Source of the DNA: Poronia punctata
Taxonomy: Eukaryota; Ascomycota; Sordariomycetes; Xylariales; Xylariaceae
Assembly (NCBI GenBank): GCA_022579005.1
Contig: MU401457.1
Coordinates: 62,001-126,000, forward strand
Length of the DNA stretch: 64,000 bases
Reading direction: 5' to 3'
Positions 33,201 to 45,016 of the stretch are shown here, piece after piece. The stretch's first letter is position 1. Every line of letters starts with the position of its first letter. A program made the position numbers and the translations under genes. The notes under the pieces are model-generated. The model did not search any database. It saw nothing but the letters and a program-made list of their open reading frames with translations, and was not told the DNA's origin.

Positions 33201-34160
33201 CTAAACGATACCACCGGGACCTGTGCAAGGGTTGCAGTAAGATGATCCCGCCGCACAAGCAATACCACAAGCCGCCGCCGCCACGATAGTATATGGCAGA
33301 CCGGCGGCGAAGTTTGCTCGGTTCTCGGGCCAGCCCTGGGCGGTTAGTTCATCACGGCTCATCGCCATGAGACCGTTGAGTTCACCACTCTTGTATTTAT
33401 CCACTAAGGCGTGTCAGTTGGGACAATGAAGACAAGCAAGAATATGATATCATGAGGAATAAGGTGACTTACAATACTTGGTAAGAGTGGCTGAGCAGGT
33501 CGGGTTATCCTCGCTCTCGGCAGGGTCGTACCACTTGATAGGTTTGACCACTCCCAACTCCCCGCTCTCGTCGGGGGATAAGCTGGATTCGGCCTTCTTA
33601 AAGGTAATCGGTGTGCAAGGGGAATTATCCGCGAGGTAGACCTGTTCGTCGCCAGGACGGACAGTGATGCATCGGTCGGATGTGGAGAGAATGAGGCTCG
33701 GCTTCTTCAAATCGTTGGTATAACGCACTTTATAGCGGCCGGCAGAGGACTCCCATGTCACGACCTCTAGGTGGCCGCCATTGTCATAAATGTAGTACTG
33801 CTTGCCGAAGGGGTCGGTGTGGTACACTCTATACTCGTCCTCACTATTCTCTATCGCGGACACTGTCCATGTTACAGGGACGCTCAGTTGGGAACTCTCC
33901 CGTACATAGAGCTTGCCCTCCTCGAATGTCAAGAAGCCCATTTCTGGTACTGAGAGTACCAGAGTCGATTCATTATCGCAGAGCTTGTTGGCGTCTAGCA
34001 TCGACAGGAAGCTTCCTGGGGGTGTTTGCGGCTCTTTGGAGGGGTCGCGCAGAATCCTCTCGGCAAATTCGAGGGGATCATGGTTCTGTAATGGAACCTG
34101 GTGTCTGGCCAGAGCCACCAGGGGGAGGGCTATGGATGCAAATAGAGTCGAAGTCTTCAT
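33201..34160 (-). CDS. predicted secreted protein, family unknown
   Basis: Two exons on the minus strand: 34160-33473 and 33403-33201, with a 69-nt intron (GTAAGT...CTTAG); 296 residues. The join reads TLTKYLDKYKSGELNGLMAM. The N-terminus MKTSTLFASIALPLVALA is a clear signal peptide. The middle is beta-rich (ESTLVLSVPEMGFLTFEEGK, LILSTSDRCITVRPGDEQVY) and somewhat like a lectin or ricin-type fold, but I cannot name a domain. The C-terminus has a small-residue hydrophobic stretch with several cysteines (AAAACGIACAAGSSYCNPCT). A TATAAA lies about 90 bp upstream. I do not recognise the protein; a secreted structural, lectin-like or effector-like role is only a guess. Confidence 0.72.
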
Positions 34161-34250
34161 TTTGACGAGTTGGCCACGTTTTCCCGACGATGGGGTTGAT
34201 CTAGAGAGCTAGAGACGAACAGCACAGGATGATGGAAGCAGACTGGCGGA

Positions 34251-34256
34251 TTTATA
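34251..34256 (-). promoter_or_regulatory. TATA box of the secreted-protein gene
   Basis: TATAAA on the minus strand, about 90 bases upstream of the ATG at 34160. Perfect consensus at a usual distance. Confidence 0.5.
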
Positions 34257-36577
34257 CTCATCGGTGGCCTTGATATTACATATCCAAGCGCAACGGAGCC
34301 CGCCTGCCCGTCTGTAGCTCCTGTATCCATCCCCCCGTAGGTCGACAAACGTCAGAGATTATCCTATGTTCAACTCTGCCCCTCCGGGCATAGGTAAACG
34401 CCCCCGGAAAAGAGGAGCATTCACAGAGCTGGCATGTCTATCGGCGGCAGCGTGACGTCGTCTTGCACGAGATCGATGTGAAGGCCCAGAAAAATATGTT
34501 TCGAGGCTGATGGATGGCTGCGCCGATCCTGGTTTATGCCTGCGATCGAGATGGGGAGTAGCAGTAGGTATTGCATAGGACATTTTTTGTTTTGGGTTAA
34601 AAGAAGCTGTTCGTCTCAAACGTAGGTAACGGTTCGAGTTCGTTATCCGTTCGTTATCCGTTCGTTATCCATTCCCTACCGTACTCGACAATCTCGATTT
34701 GTCGACCACTGAACCTATCGTAGGTGATGTTCTTTACCCCGTGCTAAAACACACTATCGAAAGTATGCAGTTGCAAGGTTGGCGGTGATCGACAGTATGG
34801 GTGTGATGGGATGCGGCCTCTACGAGTAGGCCGTCGCGTTCCGTTCCGACTGCTTGGTAAGGAGAGTAAAAAAGTCCATGTAACCGCATTGGTAACTAGG
34901 TAACGGGAACGACAGGTCCACAGTCAAGAGACAAATTCGCCAACCAGGACGAGCCTCATGCATGCTATTCTACGCTTTGATAGCAAGCTTGGAAGTCGGC
35001 GACGCTAAACCTGCGTGCTGCAGTACGTTTCCGAATTCACACTGCCCTTGTTGGAGTCGAACATGCCTATTCCAGCCGTTCCTATGCCGTCATCCTTCCG
35101 GATACAGCCATGATGAGTGTGACAACAAGCCCAGATTTCAACCTATCAAAAAACGGGTATCTTGACAGGCAGCCCTACGCGCAGAGATACGCGCTTCGAA
35201 ACTACGAGTACAAGGACGAGTAATGATATACAACTCTAACAGTGAAAAGAGGCCAGATTGAACCAAAAGTGACTTGGATATGGCGCAAACGGAGGCACTG
35301 TGAATGTTCAAAACGGCCTCAACGGCTGTTCCAGATGGGCGGACGAAGATGAGAGTCTAGAATAGCTGTGTAATCATTTGTATAACCTGGCAGTCCTGGC
35401 TAAGAACGAAAAGGAAAACCAACAAAAGCTCTTCCGGTGTCAAAGTATTAAGTCTCGGGTATTCGGTAGATTACCCCTCGATCCCACGACCAACGTCCCA
35501 ATCGCGAGCTCGCAGTATTCGGTGATATGAAGCCGACAAAATTCTGTACAAATCCAGCCAATACACCGCAGGATTGATATTTCGGTTAGGGGACTGATTA
35601 TATTTCAGTTTGAATGTGGATAGAACGATCAAATAGGTTCCACATCATCCTCTTCTCAAGTTTTCCTCTAGACGCCAACTACCTAAATGGAGCTAGTCCT
35701 AGTCCTACTCAAATTCGACACGCTCCAGTCGAGGTGCAAAATCTGCGACAAGACCACAAATACACATTCGCGTCGCGACCTACCTAACGCTAGGTACCAA
35801 CCACATAATGCTCGTCCACTTGGCCGCAGCAGGGGGTATGTAGGTAGCCTATAACAGCGCAAAAAGACCACACCCGCTTTCTCAAAAGCAACATGACAGT
35901 AACTACGTCTCTTCCATATCCAAATAATTTATATCAGAGTTGCCTTTCTCGCGTCCGATGATAAACAAGGTCGGTTTGTGTCAGACGCTTATTTCATGAT
36001 TCCAAACCCATCGTCACAGCAGAACCACTTGAGCCTCTAAAAGAGGAGAGTTCTGAAGTTTCGATGAGAGGAACACAATCATATTATACACGCGGCTTTC
36101 ATCATCTGCAGAAATAGAAATGTTAGCAAATAGTGTCATCACTCTCTTCGGTCAGAGCAATTGTATGGGTACGCACCTTTATTTGAATTGGAAGGATAAA
36201 GAAGGAAAAGAAGAGAAAATTCCAAAGCTCCACCGCGATGCGCGAAAGAAATAGCCCATTGAGGATCTGTTTTAGTGCTTTATCGATAAGAGAGAGGGAG
36301 GTATGATTGATTGCATGTCAATGTACATTTAAATATCACGTATCTTGCATATATCACATGTAACACCGATTTCAACACAATTGCCGCATAAAGTAATGAA
36401 CAGGGGTTGTAGCGGACCTTGTTACCAGTAGATCGATAATTCATCCGTTACCGGGACATGGGAAATTTCGAAGTCATATTATCACCGCTAGATAGATGAT
36501 ATAAGCTCGTCATCGTGGATTAATGAGCCAGATGTTCACCATATTATAGGCCGTAATTAGAAATAGGAAGAGGAAGT
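34257..36577. other. gene-poor intergenic region, 2.3 kb
   Basis: No gene supported. Contains three tandem copies of GTTCGTTATCC (34638-34670). Short frames have no family resemblance. Confidence 0.45.
34638..34670. repeat. 11-bp tandem repeat, 3 copies
   Basis: Three perfect head-to-tail copies of GTTCGTTATCC in noncoding DNA. Confidence 0.85.
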
Positions 36578-38859
36578 ATGATAAGGCCTTCCAACATATG
36601 TGCATCGAGGAACGCCTCGAGACGCATAATTGGTTGGACCTCACGAACACTCCGAAGACCTGAAGCTCATCATCTCATTAGACGATTTCACCCGTCTCTT
36701 AAACAAGCCTCAGAGGCAGAAACTCCCAAACTATCCAGCGCCCAGTTCGAGCTTTTCAGACGATCACGTAAGCTTTACAAACTCTGGTGATGAAATTAGA
36801 TTATTTTTCTTATTAATTTTCATATTTAGTTAATGTACCCGAAGCCGTTGATCCCGCGGCATTTGAACCTCACAGAAATGTCACAGTCAACGGGTTTCTG
36901 GGAAAGCGGCGGGACCAGAGCTCCAAGCTGAGTTTTGTCGACATCCAGCTCAACGACAAGACACGCCGGAATCTTCAAGTCGTGTCCGGATGGGAGACAG
37001 AGGGGTCAGAAGAACACGCTACCCACCTCAGCCTAAAGGACGTTCCCGCCTATAGTCCCGTGTCCATCACTGGAACTCTCGAGCTTAACAAGAGAGGCGG
37101 GTACGAGTTGCGGTTATCTTCTATAAAACCGCTCAATGAGTTCCCCTCGGATATCATTGTTTCCAAATCCGTCGTATGGAGCCCGAACGTGCGGCATCTG
37201 CAGACGAGGTTCGACACCCCGTTATACGAACGATTAGTTCTCCGTGACGAAATCCAGGGGGCGCTCTCGACGTATCTACGAAATAAGGGCTTCGTAGGCG
37301 TAGAGACGCCCGTATTGTTCAAGTCAACTCCCGAAGGAGCGCGTGAATTCCTCGTCCCTACACGACGGAGAGGATTCGTTTATGCCCTGCCGCAGAGCCC
37401 GCAGCAGTATAAACAGGTCCTCATGGCGGGCGGTATCCCCAGATACTTCCAGTTTGCCAAGTGTTTCCGAGACGAGGACCATCGCGCGGACCGCCAGCCC
37501 GAGTTCACACAGGTATGTTTCAAGCCTTACCTAGACGGCCCTTTCATTCTTTATGCTGAGATGTGACACAAGCTGGATATGGAAATGGCATTTGCGACGG
37601 GGACTACGGTGCAGGAGACCATCAACGGCATGATACAACATATAATGGAGAAGATCTTCAAACATAAGCGCACCTCTGCCGACGGGAAATGGCACTTCTC
37701 ACTCGCCAAAGACGATTCTCCCGATTCGGCACCAGTCCGTTTCGATTTCCCCACAATGTCATACAACACCGCCATCACGAAATACGGCATCGACAAGCCC
37801 GATCTACGAATTAAAGCCTCTCAGGCGTCCTTGGTAAGTCTCGTGATATCATCCCTTGCCCCTAAACAATCATAATCGTCATTAATAAAATAAAAACAGA
37901 TAAGACCAGTCGGACACTTCCTATCCGACGAATTCAAAAGCATGATAACCAATTTAGATAGTCCCATCATCGAAGCCTGCAAATTCCGCTTCGACGGCTC
38001 CCGCGCCGAGTCCGCCAAACTAATCCGGAAATTCTTCGACACCCTCCCAAAGACAACCCACAAACTCCGCGGCCACAGCACACCCGGCGTCTTCGTCTTC
38101 GACTCATCAAAGCCGTTACAAGGCCTATCGTCGCTCGGCTACGAAGCAGCAGACAAGCTCATCGACCACTCAGACGACGGGTGGACGTCCTGCGAGGACG
38201 GCGACGTCATCATCATCCACGCGCGCGAGAACAACGGTAATCCCGGGGGCTCGACCGAACTCGGTCGAATCCGCAAGTTGATCTACGACCTTGCGGTAGA
38301 GAAAGGCCTGCTGCCCAGATCCGACGAACTCAAGTTCACCTGGGTAGACAAATTCCCGCTGTTCTCGCCCAGCGACGAAGACCCGGGACAAGGGGGCGCG
38401 GCGGGATTCTCCGCCACCCATCACCCTTTCACAGCCCCCTTGACGCCCGAGGACGTCGATCTTCTCGTGACGGATCCCCTGAAGGCCGTGGCTGACCATT
38501 ATGACCTCGTGCTCAACGGGGTGGAGATTGGTGGCGGGAGCCGGCGTATCCATATCGCTGGGCTGCAGGAATACATCATGCGAGACGTTTTGAAAATGCC
38601 CGACGAGGGCGTACGACAGTTCTCTCACTTGCTCGAGGCGCTGAGGGCCGGATGTCCACCGCATGCCGGGTTTGCGCTCGGCTTTGATCGCTTCTTATCC
38701 GTGCTTTTTGACGTCCCTTCTGTTAGGGACGTTATTGCTTTCCCTAAGACGAATAAAGGGGAGGACCCGTTTGCCGGTAGTCCGTCGGAGGCGACGCTGG
38801 CGCAGAAGAGGACATATCATCTTTTCGTCGACCCTGCGGCTAATAGTAAGGCGGCGTAA
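36578..38859 (+). CDS. MSD1: mitochondrial-type aspartyl-tRNA synthetase
   Basis: Four exons: 36578-36767, 36830-37512, 37573-37833 and 37900-38859; 697 residues. All introns are GT-AG and the joins are in frame ([39 protein letters not shown]). The Arg/Ser-rich N-terminus ([20 protein letters not shown]) looks like a mitochondrial presequence. An OB-fold anticodon-binding region follows ([37 protein letters not shown]). The class II catalytic core has [19 protein letters not shown], motif 2 ([20 protein letters not shown]), a bacterial-type insertion (about residues 390-530), HHPFTAPL, and motif 3 ([14 protein letters not shown]). The [10 protein letters not shown] and PQSPQ signatures mark the bacterial/mitochondrial AspRS type, which charges mitochondrial tRNA-Asp. 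Confidence 0.93.
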
Positions 38860-39213
38860 TGGAGGGACTTTGTATAACACTGTAACTTGGCATACTGTAG
38901 AGACTCAACTTTGTACCATACGATTCAACCTTTATAGACCCAATAACTCGTCGTGGTGGCTACGACTATCACTACTATGAGATTCACAAAGTACTCAACT
39001 CTCAATAATGACCCGGAGGATGTGGCGATCAAGTCTCACCGAGTGTTTGGTATAGACGGATTTAGAGGGATATCTTATTACAGCAGCACTTCATTCATTA
39101 AGCCACATCATATCCCTCAAGTTCTAAAACCCACCACTAAATACCATCCATCCATCCTTTTCCGTGTCATATCCCCAACACACAACAAAAACCTCCCTCC
39201 CTCCCTTCCTTCC
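38860..39213. other. convergent 3' region, AspRS / CHZ-like gene
   Basis: About 350 bp between two stops. Nothing recognised. Confidence 0.4.
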
Positions 39214-39604
39214 TTAAGCCTGATCCGTCGAGCTCGTCCCATCATTCGCAGGCAATCCCTCCTCATCACCGGGCTCCTTATACGTAGTCGTCGGCTTAGC
39301 TCCCCGAGTACGATCGTCAATGATGTTGGACTTGTCAATTGCTTCTTTCTCATCGCGCTCTGTTTTTTTTGTTTGGCATTTTTCACCCATTAGTTAATCT
39401 TTCTATTTGGAGTGACAGGTATGTATGTATGTATATGTATGTATAAGCGAACTCACCAAGTTGTTGATCAGTATCGGCCGTAGCATCATCAATAGGATCC
39501 TCAACACCCGCAGAGTCCGATACGACAGGGACTTCCTCGTTCTTGGTCACGTAGGAGTCGTCGGCGACTTTGCCGGATGGAGCTTCGTTTTCGTAGCCGG
39601 ACAT
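39214..39604 (-). CDS. small acidic protein with CHZ (H2A.Z chaperone)-like motif
   Basis: Two exons on the minus strand: 39604-39457 and 39359-39214, with a 97-nt intron (GTGAGT donor, TTAACTAAT branch site, ACAG acceptor); 97 residues. The protein is acidic and presumably disordered: MSGYENEAPSGKVADDSYVT at the start, PIDDATADTDQQLERDEKEA in the middle, then AIDKSNIIDDRTRGAKP. The last element resembles the CHZ motif (SNII...RTRG) of Chz1, a nuclear chaperone for H2A.Z-H2B. It is smaller than yeast Chz1 and less acidic around the motif, so it may be a separate fungal CHZ-like protein rather than Chz1 itself. The intron also holds a GTAT microsatellite on the plus strand (about 39419-39445). 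Confidence 0.72.
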
Positions 39605-40905
39605 GGTTGATGATGTTTGTGATAGTTTAGTTGATTTGGTTTTTATGTGGAGAGAGTTCAAGTTGATGAGTCTGCGTCTTATTCAAAGGTTAATGATGAG
39701 TTAGTTTCACGACGTACGTTTGATTAAGGCAAGGTAAGGCTTGGAAGACATAATGGACAGTAGCTCCCTTCTTATAACCCTCTTCTCTAGGTACATGTAC
39801 CTACAGCGTGTTTGAAACATAATGTACATACATACATACATCTAATCTCTACTATGACATCTATGATTCAGGTCCCTCTTTCCTAGTCCGGAACATTTCG
39901 TTTTCTTGTGTAACTTCCTATACTATCACTTGTTCTTTCCATTTTTTGTTGTTGTTTTCTTCTTTGTCTGCCTGTCTGTCTGTCTGCTCGTTTGTTTGGT
40001 AAGTTGAGCCTTGTTCATGACGCAATTGAGCAAAAGTCATTAGATCATACATTATGTACGATAGGTTAGATACACCGATTGTTATCGACTGCCGGAGTAA
40101 AAGCAGCGTTGAGTGTTAGACGCAATCTATCTCTTGATATATGCAACGTATGTTCGCGTATTAGATAAAGGAAGGAAGTATGAACCCGATGCTTGTGGCT
40201 TGGTTTTGCGAATTGGTAGTGGGAAAGACAACAGCTTTACGGGTAGGTACGTGGTATATGATAATCCCAAGACAAAGACGGGGTGTATATATACTTACAT
40301 TAGACTAGACTCTGACCTGGAGGGGAATTCATCGTAACTATCCGAACGATACGAGGACACCGGGAACCGCAAATACGTGTGCAAAGGTCGAACATACGGC
40401 GGCATAGACCTTTCGCAATCAGTTACAATTGGGCAAACTAACAGAATTTAAGCACGAAGAGCACATTGTAGGTAGTTCATAATAGTAAGGTAGATAGTGG
40501 ATGTGGAAGGAAAGGTTGCATTGTTAACGAGCACATGTCGCTTCGGAATAAGACGATTATTATGTGGTCGCTATGGCCTGGCATCAAACACACCAGATAA
40601 AAGAAAAGAAAAATACAATAACTGGCATGACCCTCCCGACCCAACTGGGGTGTCCAGATCAACCCAAACCCGAACGCCAAGCTACCATCAACAGCTCTGG
40701 GAAGGCCTCTAACTTTTACATATGGAGTAATACAACGTCGCGACGTTGCTCGAATGCGCTTCGATGCTATCTACCTAATTCACCGACGAGTTGGCTCGTC
40801 ATCAGTGGTGCCGGTGGGCTTCTGTCTGCCGAATCATATTTGGACCCAGACCCATTAATTTCATGCCGCCCGTATCCAATCCATAATCCTACGAGTCCCA
40901 TTGTC
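39605..40905. other. intergenic region CHZ-like / PEX13
   Basis: About 1.3 kb, promoter side of the CHZ-like gene and 3' side of PEX13. Contains short CATA and CTGT microsatellites. No gene supported. Confidence 0.45.
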
Positions 40906-42336
40906 CTACGAGTAGAACTGGGATTTCTGGAAACTTTCGGGGGATATGTCTCCTGCCTTGCTGGTGACAGGCGGCGGTATGCTCGCGCTGGTCATCGAGT
41001 TCGTCCTTGAACTTCCTGGTTCACTGGCGGCAGCTTTGATTGCGGCGACTGGCTGGCCCGGTCGTTTGGTCACCTCCAAGAACGTGGCCGGTAAGTAACC
41101 GAGTCGGCCGTCTCTAGCTCTGCACCGCCACCATTCACTAGGGTTACCCAGAGGGTCGCTCTTGCTTAGCACCGCTATAAAGTCGCCCTTCTTAACAGCT
41201 AGGTCGACTCCTTGTGTCGCGTTGCCTGCCTCGGGGGTGAAATCGTAAAGCACGCGGCAGAACTCAAGTTTGCTCGGGTCTATCGGAGCGTCGTGGCCCA
41301 TGGCTTCTGCCCGTCTGCGTTCTTCTTCTTCAGCCGATGCTGCAAAGGATCTTATCGCTTTGCTCATTAGGTAAGGGAGACCGAAGGCAGCAAGTAGGAA
41401 GAATATCAAAGGCTTTCGGCTTGGCTTCGGACCGGGGGCGCCATTGGGACCGGTGGGAGCCCGACCCTCGAATCGGGCGAAGGCGGCAGGCGTCAACGCT
41501 GTGGCATCCGCCGGAAGGGGCCGGCCGGTAAGCTTCGCAAGTAACGTCCGGATCCATCGCATCAGTGTGAATATGCCCAGTACGGAACCGAGTGTATCTC
41601 GCAGGTTGCCAAACTGCTCAGCAACAGATACCATTGCTATTATTCAAGTCAGAAAGATTCCAAACAAATAGCCACCTATCCACGGGAGGAGCATACCAAA
41701 GAAGCTCGAGTGAGTTGCCATATATGTGCTCTCCAACATCTGAGCAAAGCCGCCAAATGCACCGACTATGCCTTCAAGCATTTGAAACGTCGCTTGAGTG
41801 TTGTTGCTGAAACGACTCGTCAAACTGTTGGGGTTATTGGGATCGTTCATCATACCCGGCATACCGCCGCCGTACATGCCGCCGCCGTACATGCTTCCAT
41901 ATCCACCATAGCCGCCCATTCCATAGCCGCCCATACCGCCCATGCCTCCCATGCCTCCCATGCCTCCCATAGCACCCATCCTTGTATATGGCGATGAGTA
42001 AGGTGAAGAGTATGCCGAGTTGTACGGTGTGGAGCCAAGGCGACTATAAGCGGAGGCGTTCTGGTTGACTGCTGAACTGAGAGAGTCGGGGCGAGGAGGG
42101 ATCGCAGGCATGGTCGATGAGGATGACGCCGTAGTGCCGGCCGAAGGTGCGGTAAGAGAACTCGAAGTGCCACTTGGGGCGCCTACCGGTGCAGACATAG
42201 TAGGGGCTTTATAGAAAGGTTTGTCAGTATTGAGGTTTTGCAAAGTTCGTGCCGAAAAGAAATGCGATTCGATCAACATACCACTCGCGACTGTGCCCGT
42301 ACCACCACGCTCCCAAGGCTTCGGCGGCGAAGCCAT
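40906..42336 (-). CDS. PEX13: peroxisomal docking protein Pex13
   Basis: Three exons on the minus strand: 42336-42282, 42206-41697 and 41636-40906; 431 residues. It begins MASPPKPWERGG, as in other fungal Pex13 proteins. A Gly/Met/Tyr-rich repeat (MGGMGGMGGYG, about residues 110-150) is followed by SRFSNNTQATFQMLEGIVGA, then MATHSSFFAMVSVAEQFGNL across the second splice join, LGSVLGIFTLMRWIRTL, and a second hydrophobic helix KPLIFFLLAAFGLPYLMSKA. The SH3 domain spans about residues 285-355 (EFCRVLYDFTPEAG, WWRCRARDGRLGYLPATFLE). Pex13 forms the import pore for Pex5 cargo; its SH3 binds Pex14. The first intron (42281-42207) is 75 nt with no in-frame stop, so retention would keep frame; its GTATGT donor and TACTGAC branch site argue that it is removed. 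Confidence 0.94.
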
Positions 42337-43309
42337 CTTATTCGCTTTTACGCCCGCTTAGGCTGGTATATTAAGCGCAGCGGGCGACCGAAGTATCTGG
42401 CCGGATTCGCAAAATGCGCACGGCCTATTGATTGCTGCCCACCCAACTCTTCTTTAGTTGTGTTTTTTGAATGATGGTAGCCCGAAAATCCGATGATAAC
42501 GAGGGGTATATGACTGTATTTCAGAACGAAAGCGCTCGAAGAGAAGCAACAATAAGTTTCGGGAGAGTAATACGGAATGAAACGATTATGGCAAGCAATT
42601 GCCAGGAGCAGGTAATATGCGAATACCTAGGTATTGATTGAGATGGGGCGAGATTGGGGGACGTGAGGGAGCGTTAGTCTGAAATGATGGCGTCTGGTCC
42701 GGGCGTTGAGTGTGTACTCGTAGTGGGTGGGTCAGCCTCCGTCGGCGCAATCAGTGGTGAGTGGTGAGTGGTCACAGGAACTTTCCACCGTTTGACATGG
42801 GGACATATGCTCTTGCCGTCGCCTCGATGCTTACCTCGGCTTGTGAAGTGTGGCTCTCACTCTTCCGCGGCAAATACTTAGTCCATCATAGTACAACGAA
42901 TGATTGGTCCATAACCACTAGCGCCTATCCACTAAGAATGCCAATTATCAAACCTTCTAGACTTGCATGTACATACATGTAGATCCACGTCCCCCAGATT
43001 CCTCATCTACTCGTCCGACCCACGAGTACATACTTCTGCACTTGAGAATACTATTTAGACTTCTAGACTTTTGCCTAGGTAGTCACCAGTAGTCACCTGG
43101 TAATAATGGTATTAATTAAGTATTCAAGGAACGAAGAGCGCCTAGTCTAAGACTATAAATCCAGATTATCTATAGTTTGACTAAAGACCGCTTTTTGAAC
43201 CGCTATCTAGTATTACTATTACCCCGGACTTCGATAATTATTTTTTCGTGATAATCATGCTTCGCTAGAGGCTCGACGTGAGAGGATGCACTCCTGTCGT
43301 CGGGTGCTC
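42337..43309. other. intergenic region PEX13 / aquaglyceroporin
   Basis: About 1 kb, PEX13 promoter side. No gene supported. Confidence 0.45.
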
Positions 43310-45016
43310 TTAGGTTTTTAGGTTCACAAGCCGCCGTGCGCGTTTTCGAATTGTCTCCGGGATCCGATAGTTGACGGGACTCTCCGATCCGACGAAGATG
43401 AAGCCATCGTATATAACGGCGCCAAGGAGTGAACCACCAATAGTGGATAGCCACGGGCCGTATATCCACCATCCCGTACTCCAAACCTCCGGGCCCCGAT
43501 ATCCGACGGCGTATGAAATCACCCGGGGGCCAAAATCGGTGGCTGGGTTGAGTGCGGAGCCGACGTTATATCCGAGCGTAAATTTCAACGTTGTCACAAG
43601 TAAACCGAGAATCTGCCGGGAAAAAACGGTTAGTACCTTGAGCAACGCATGCGATGCTGAGAAGGCAGACAGGATCGTGGCAACATACAAACGCGTGCAT
43701 TCCAGCGCCTGGTGGGTTGTTTTGGTCGTCTCCCAACGCCAGCACTGCTACAACCATGATGGCACTACCAACAACTTCGTTGAAGCAAGCCGTCCCCATC
43801 GAGACGTATTCCGGCGGGCTCGAAAATAGCGTCTTCGCCGTGTCCATCTTCGTGGGATCCACATGGCGGATGGTGTCCCTGAAGCAGCCGTATGCGAGCC
43901 CAGCAGCTGCCATGCTGGCGCAGAACTGAGCTAGAATGTAGATGCTGCAGTCCTTCCAGGGGAAGCCGCGGAACACGGCTAGGATGATGGATATTGCTGG
44001 ATTCATATGCGCACCCGAAATACCGCCACCAAGGTAGATGCCAAACATCCACGCGAAGCCGAAAGACCAACACACTGTTTCGTAGCTTCCGTACTTCGTT
44101 TCCTGACCCGCCGAGAGATTCACAGACAAGGTGCCCGCCAGCCCGAGGAAAACAGCTACAAACGTCTTCCATTTGCGTTAGTACTCTGCCCTCTGAAAAC
44201 ATTGTGTACGGGAATTAGGTTACATGAGATACTTACCGCGAGGAACTCGGCCAACGGTTCCGGGTGCTGAGCCCTAAAGCGTGCCCACCAGTTTCGATAT
44301 TTGTTTGGGTCTTCGTCCTCCTCTTCCACTTCCTCGTTCTCACGACGACCTATAGGCTCGCTGTCGATGCCAAAGCTTGGTTCGTCGTCCTGAGTCTTTG
44401 AATTACTCGCGTGCCGTGTCCCTCTCGCGGCATGGCTCTCTGTTTTGGTGGGCATGTATTCAAACACTGGCTGACCTGCGGTATTATGCTTGTCACCATG
44501 TGTTACACCCTCGGATGTTTTGCGTTGTCTAGGTGCATCCTCCTCCCGCTCCTCTTCTTCTGGCTCTTCTGGCAAAGGCGATGGCTCCGGCGTCACCTCT
44601 CCCAGCTCAAGAAGTTCTTCCTTGGTTCTTCCCGCGTCACCAACAGCGGCGCCACCTCGCTTCCCTTTCTTATTCCACCGGGCTTTGCGAGGAAGTGGCC
44701 CTCCGAGACTAAAAACAGGGCCTTTCCGCTCCCGATCAAACCATGGGTTTTCATCATAGTAACCCTCATCGATCCATCTACGACTTGGAGCTGCTCGCGG
44801 TGGCATCCTTCGGCCTTTCCGTGCTCCAGAGGCCGTAGATACTCCCGTCGCCGCCGATCCCTGCCTACCAGCAGGAATCAATGCGCTATTACCAGTGGAA
44901 CGAGTTGCGTTTAAACGCAGGGACGAGTCTTGGCCTTCAGCCATTGTGTTGGATGTTTCCGTACGAGTCGGGGCATGATGTGGGCGTTCAGGGGGGGTTT
45001 CGTCACCCTGGGCCAT
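43310..45016 (-). CDS. aquaglyceroporin (MIP family) with long cytoplasmic N-terminus
   Basis: Three exons on the minus strand: 45016-44237, 44165-43689 and 43612-43310; 519 residues. Joins read AEFLATFVAVFLGLAGT and GAGMHAFILGLLVTTLKF. The channel (about residues 240-510) has six membrane segments and both NPA boxes: GAHMNPAISI and GSALNPATDFGPR. The Asp after the second NPA-T (NPATD) is typical of glycerol-conducting members, so glycerol or other polyols are the likely substrates. The first 235 residues are hydrophilic, Glu/Arg-rich and presumably cytosolic, including WIDEGYYDENPWFDRERKGP and a Glu-rich patch. Long N-terminal extensions are known in fungal Fps1-type channels, where they regulate gating. 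Start chosen at the first ATG of the exon. Confidence 0.9.

Noticed and set aside
44411..44914. 167-codon plus-strand frame opposite the aquaglyceroporin N-terminus
   Set aside because: Antisense shadow of a charged, codon-biased region; the opposite strand has a well-supported spliced gene.
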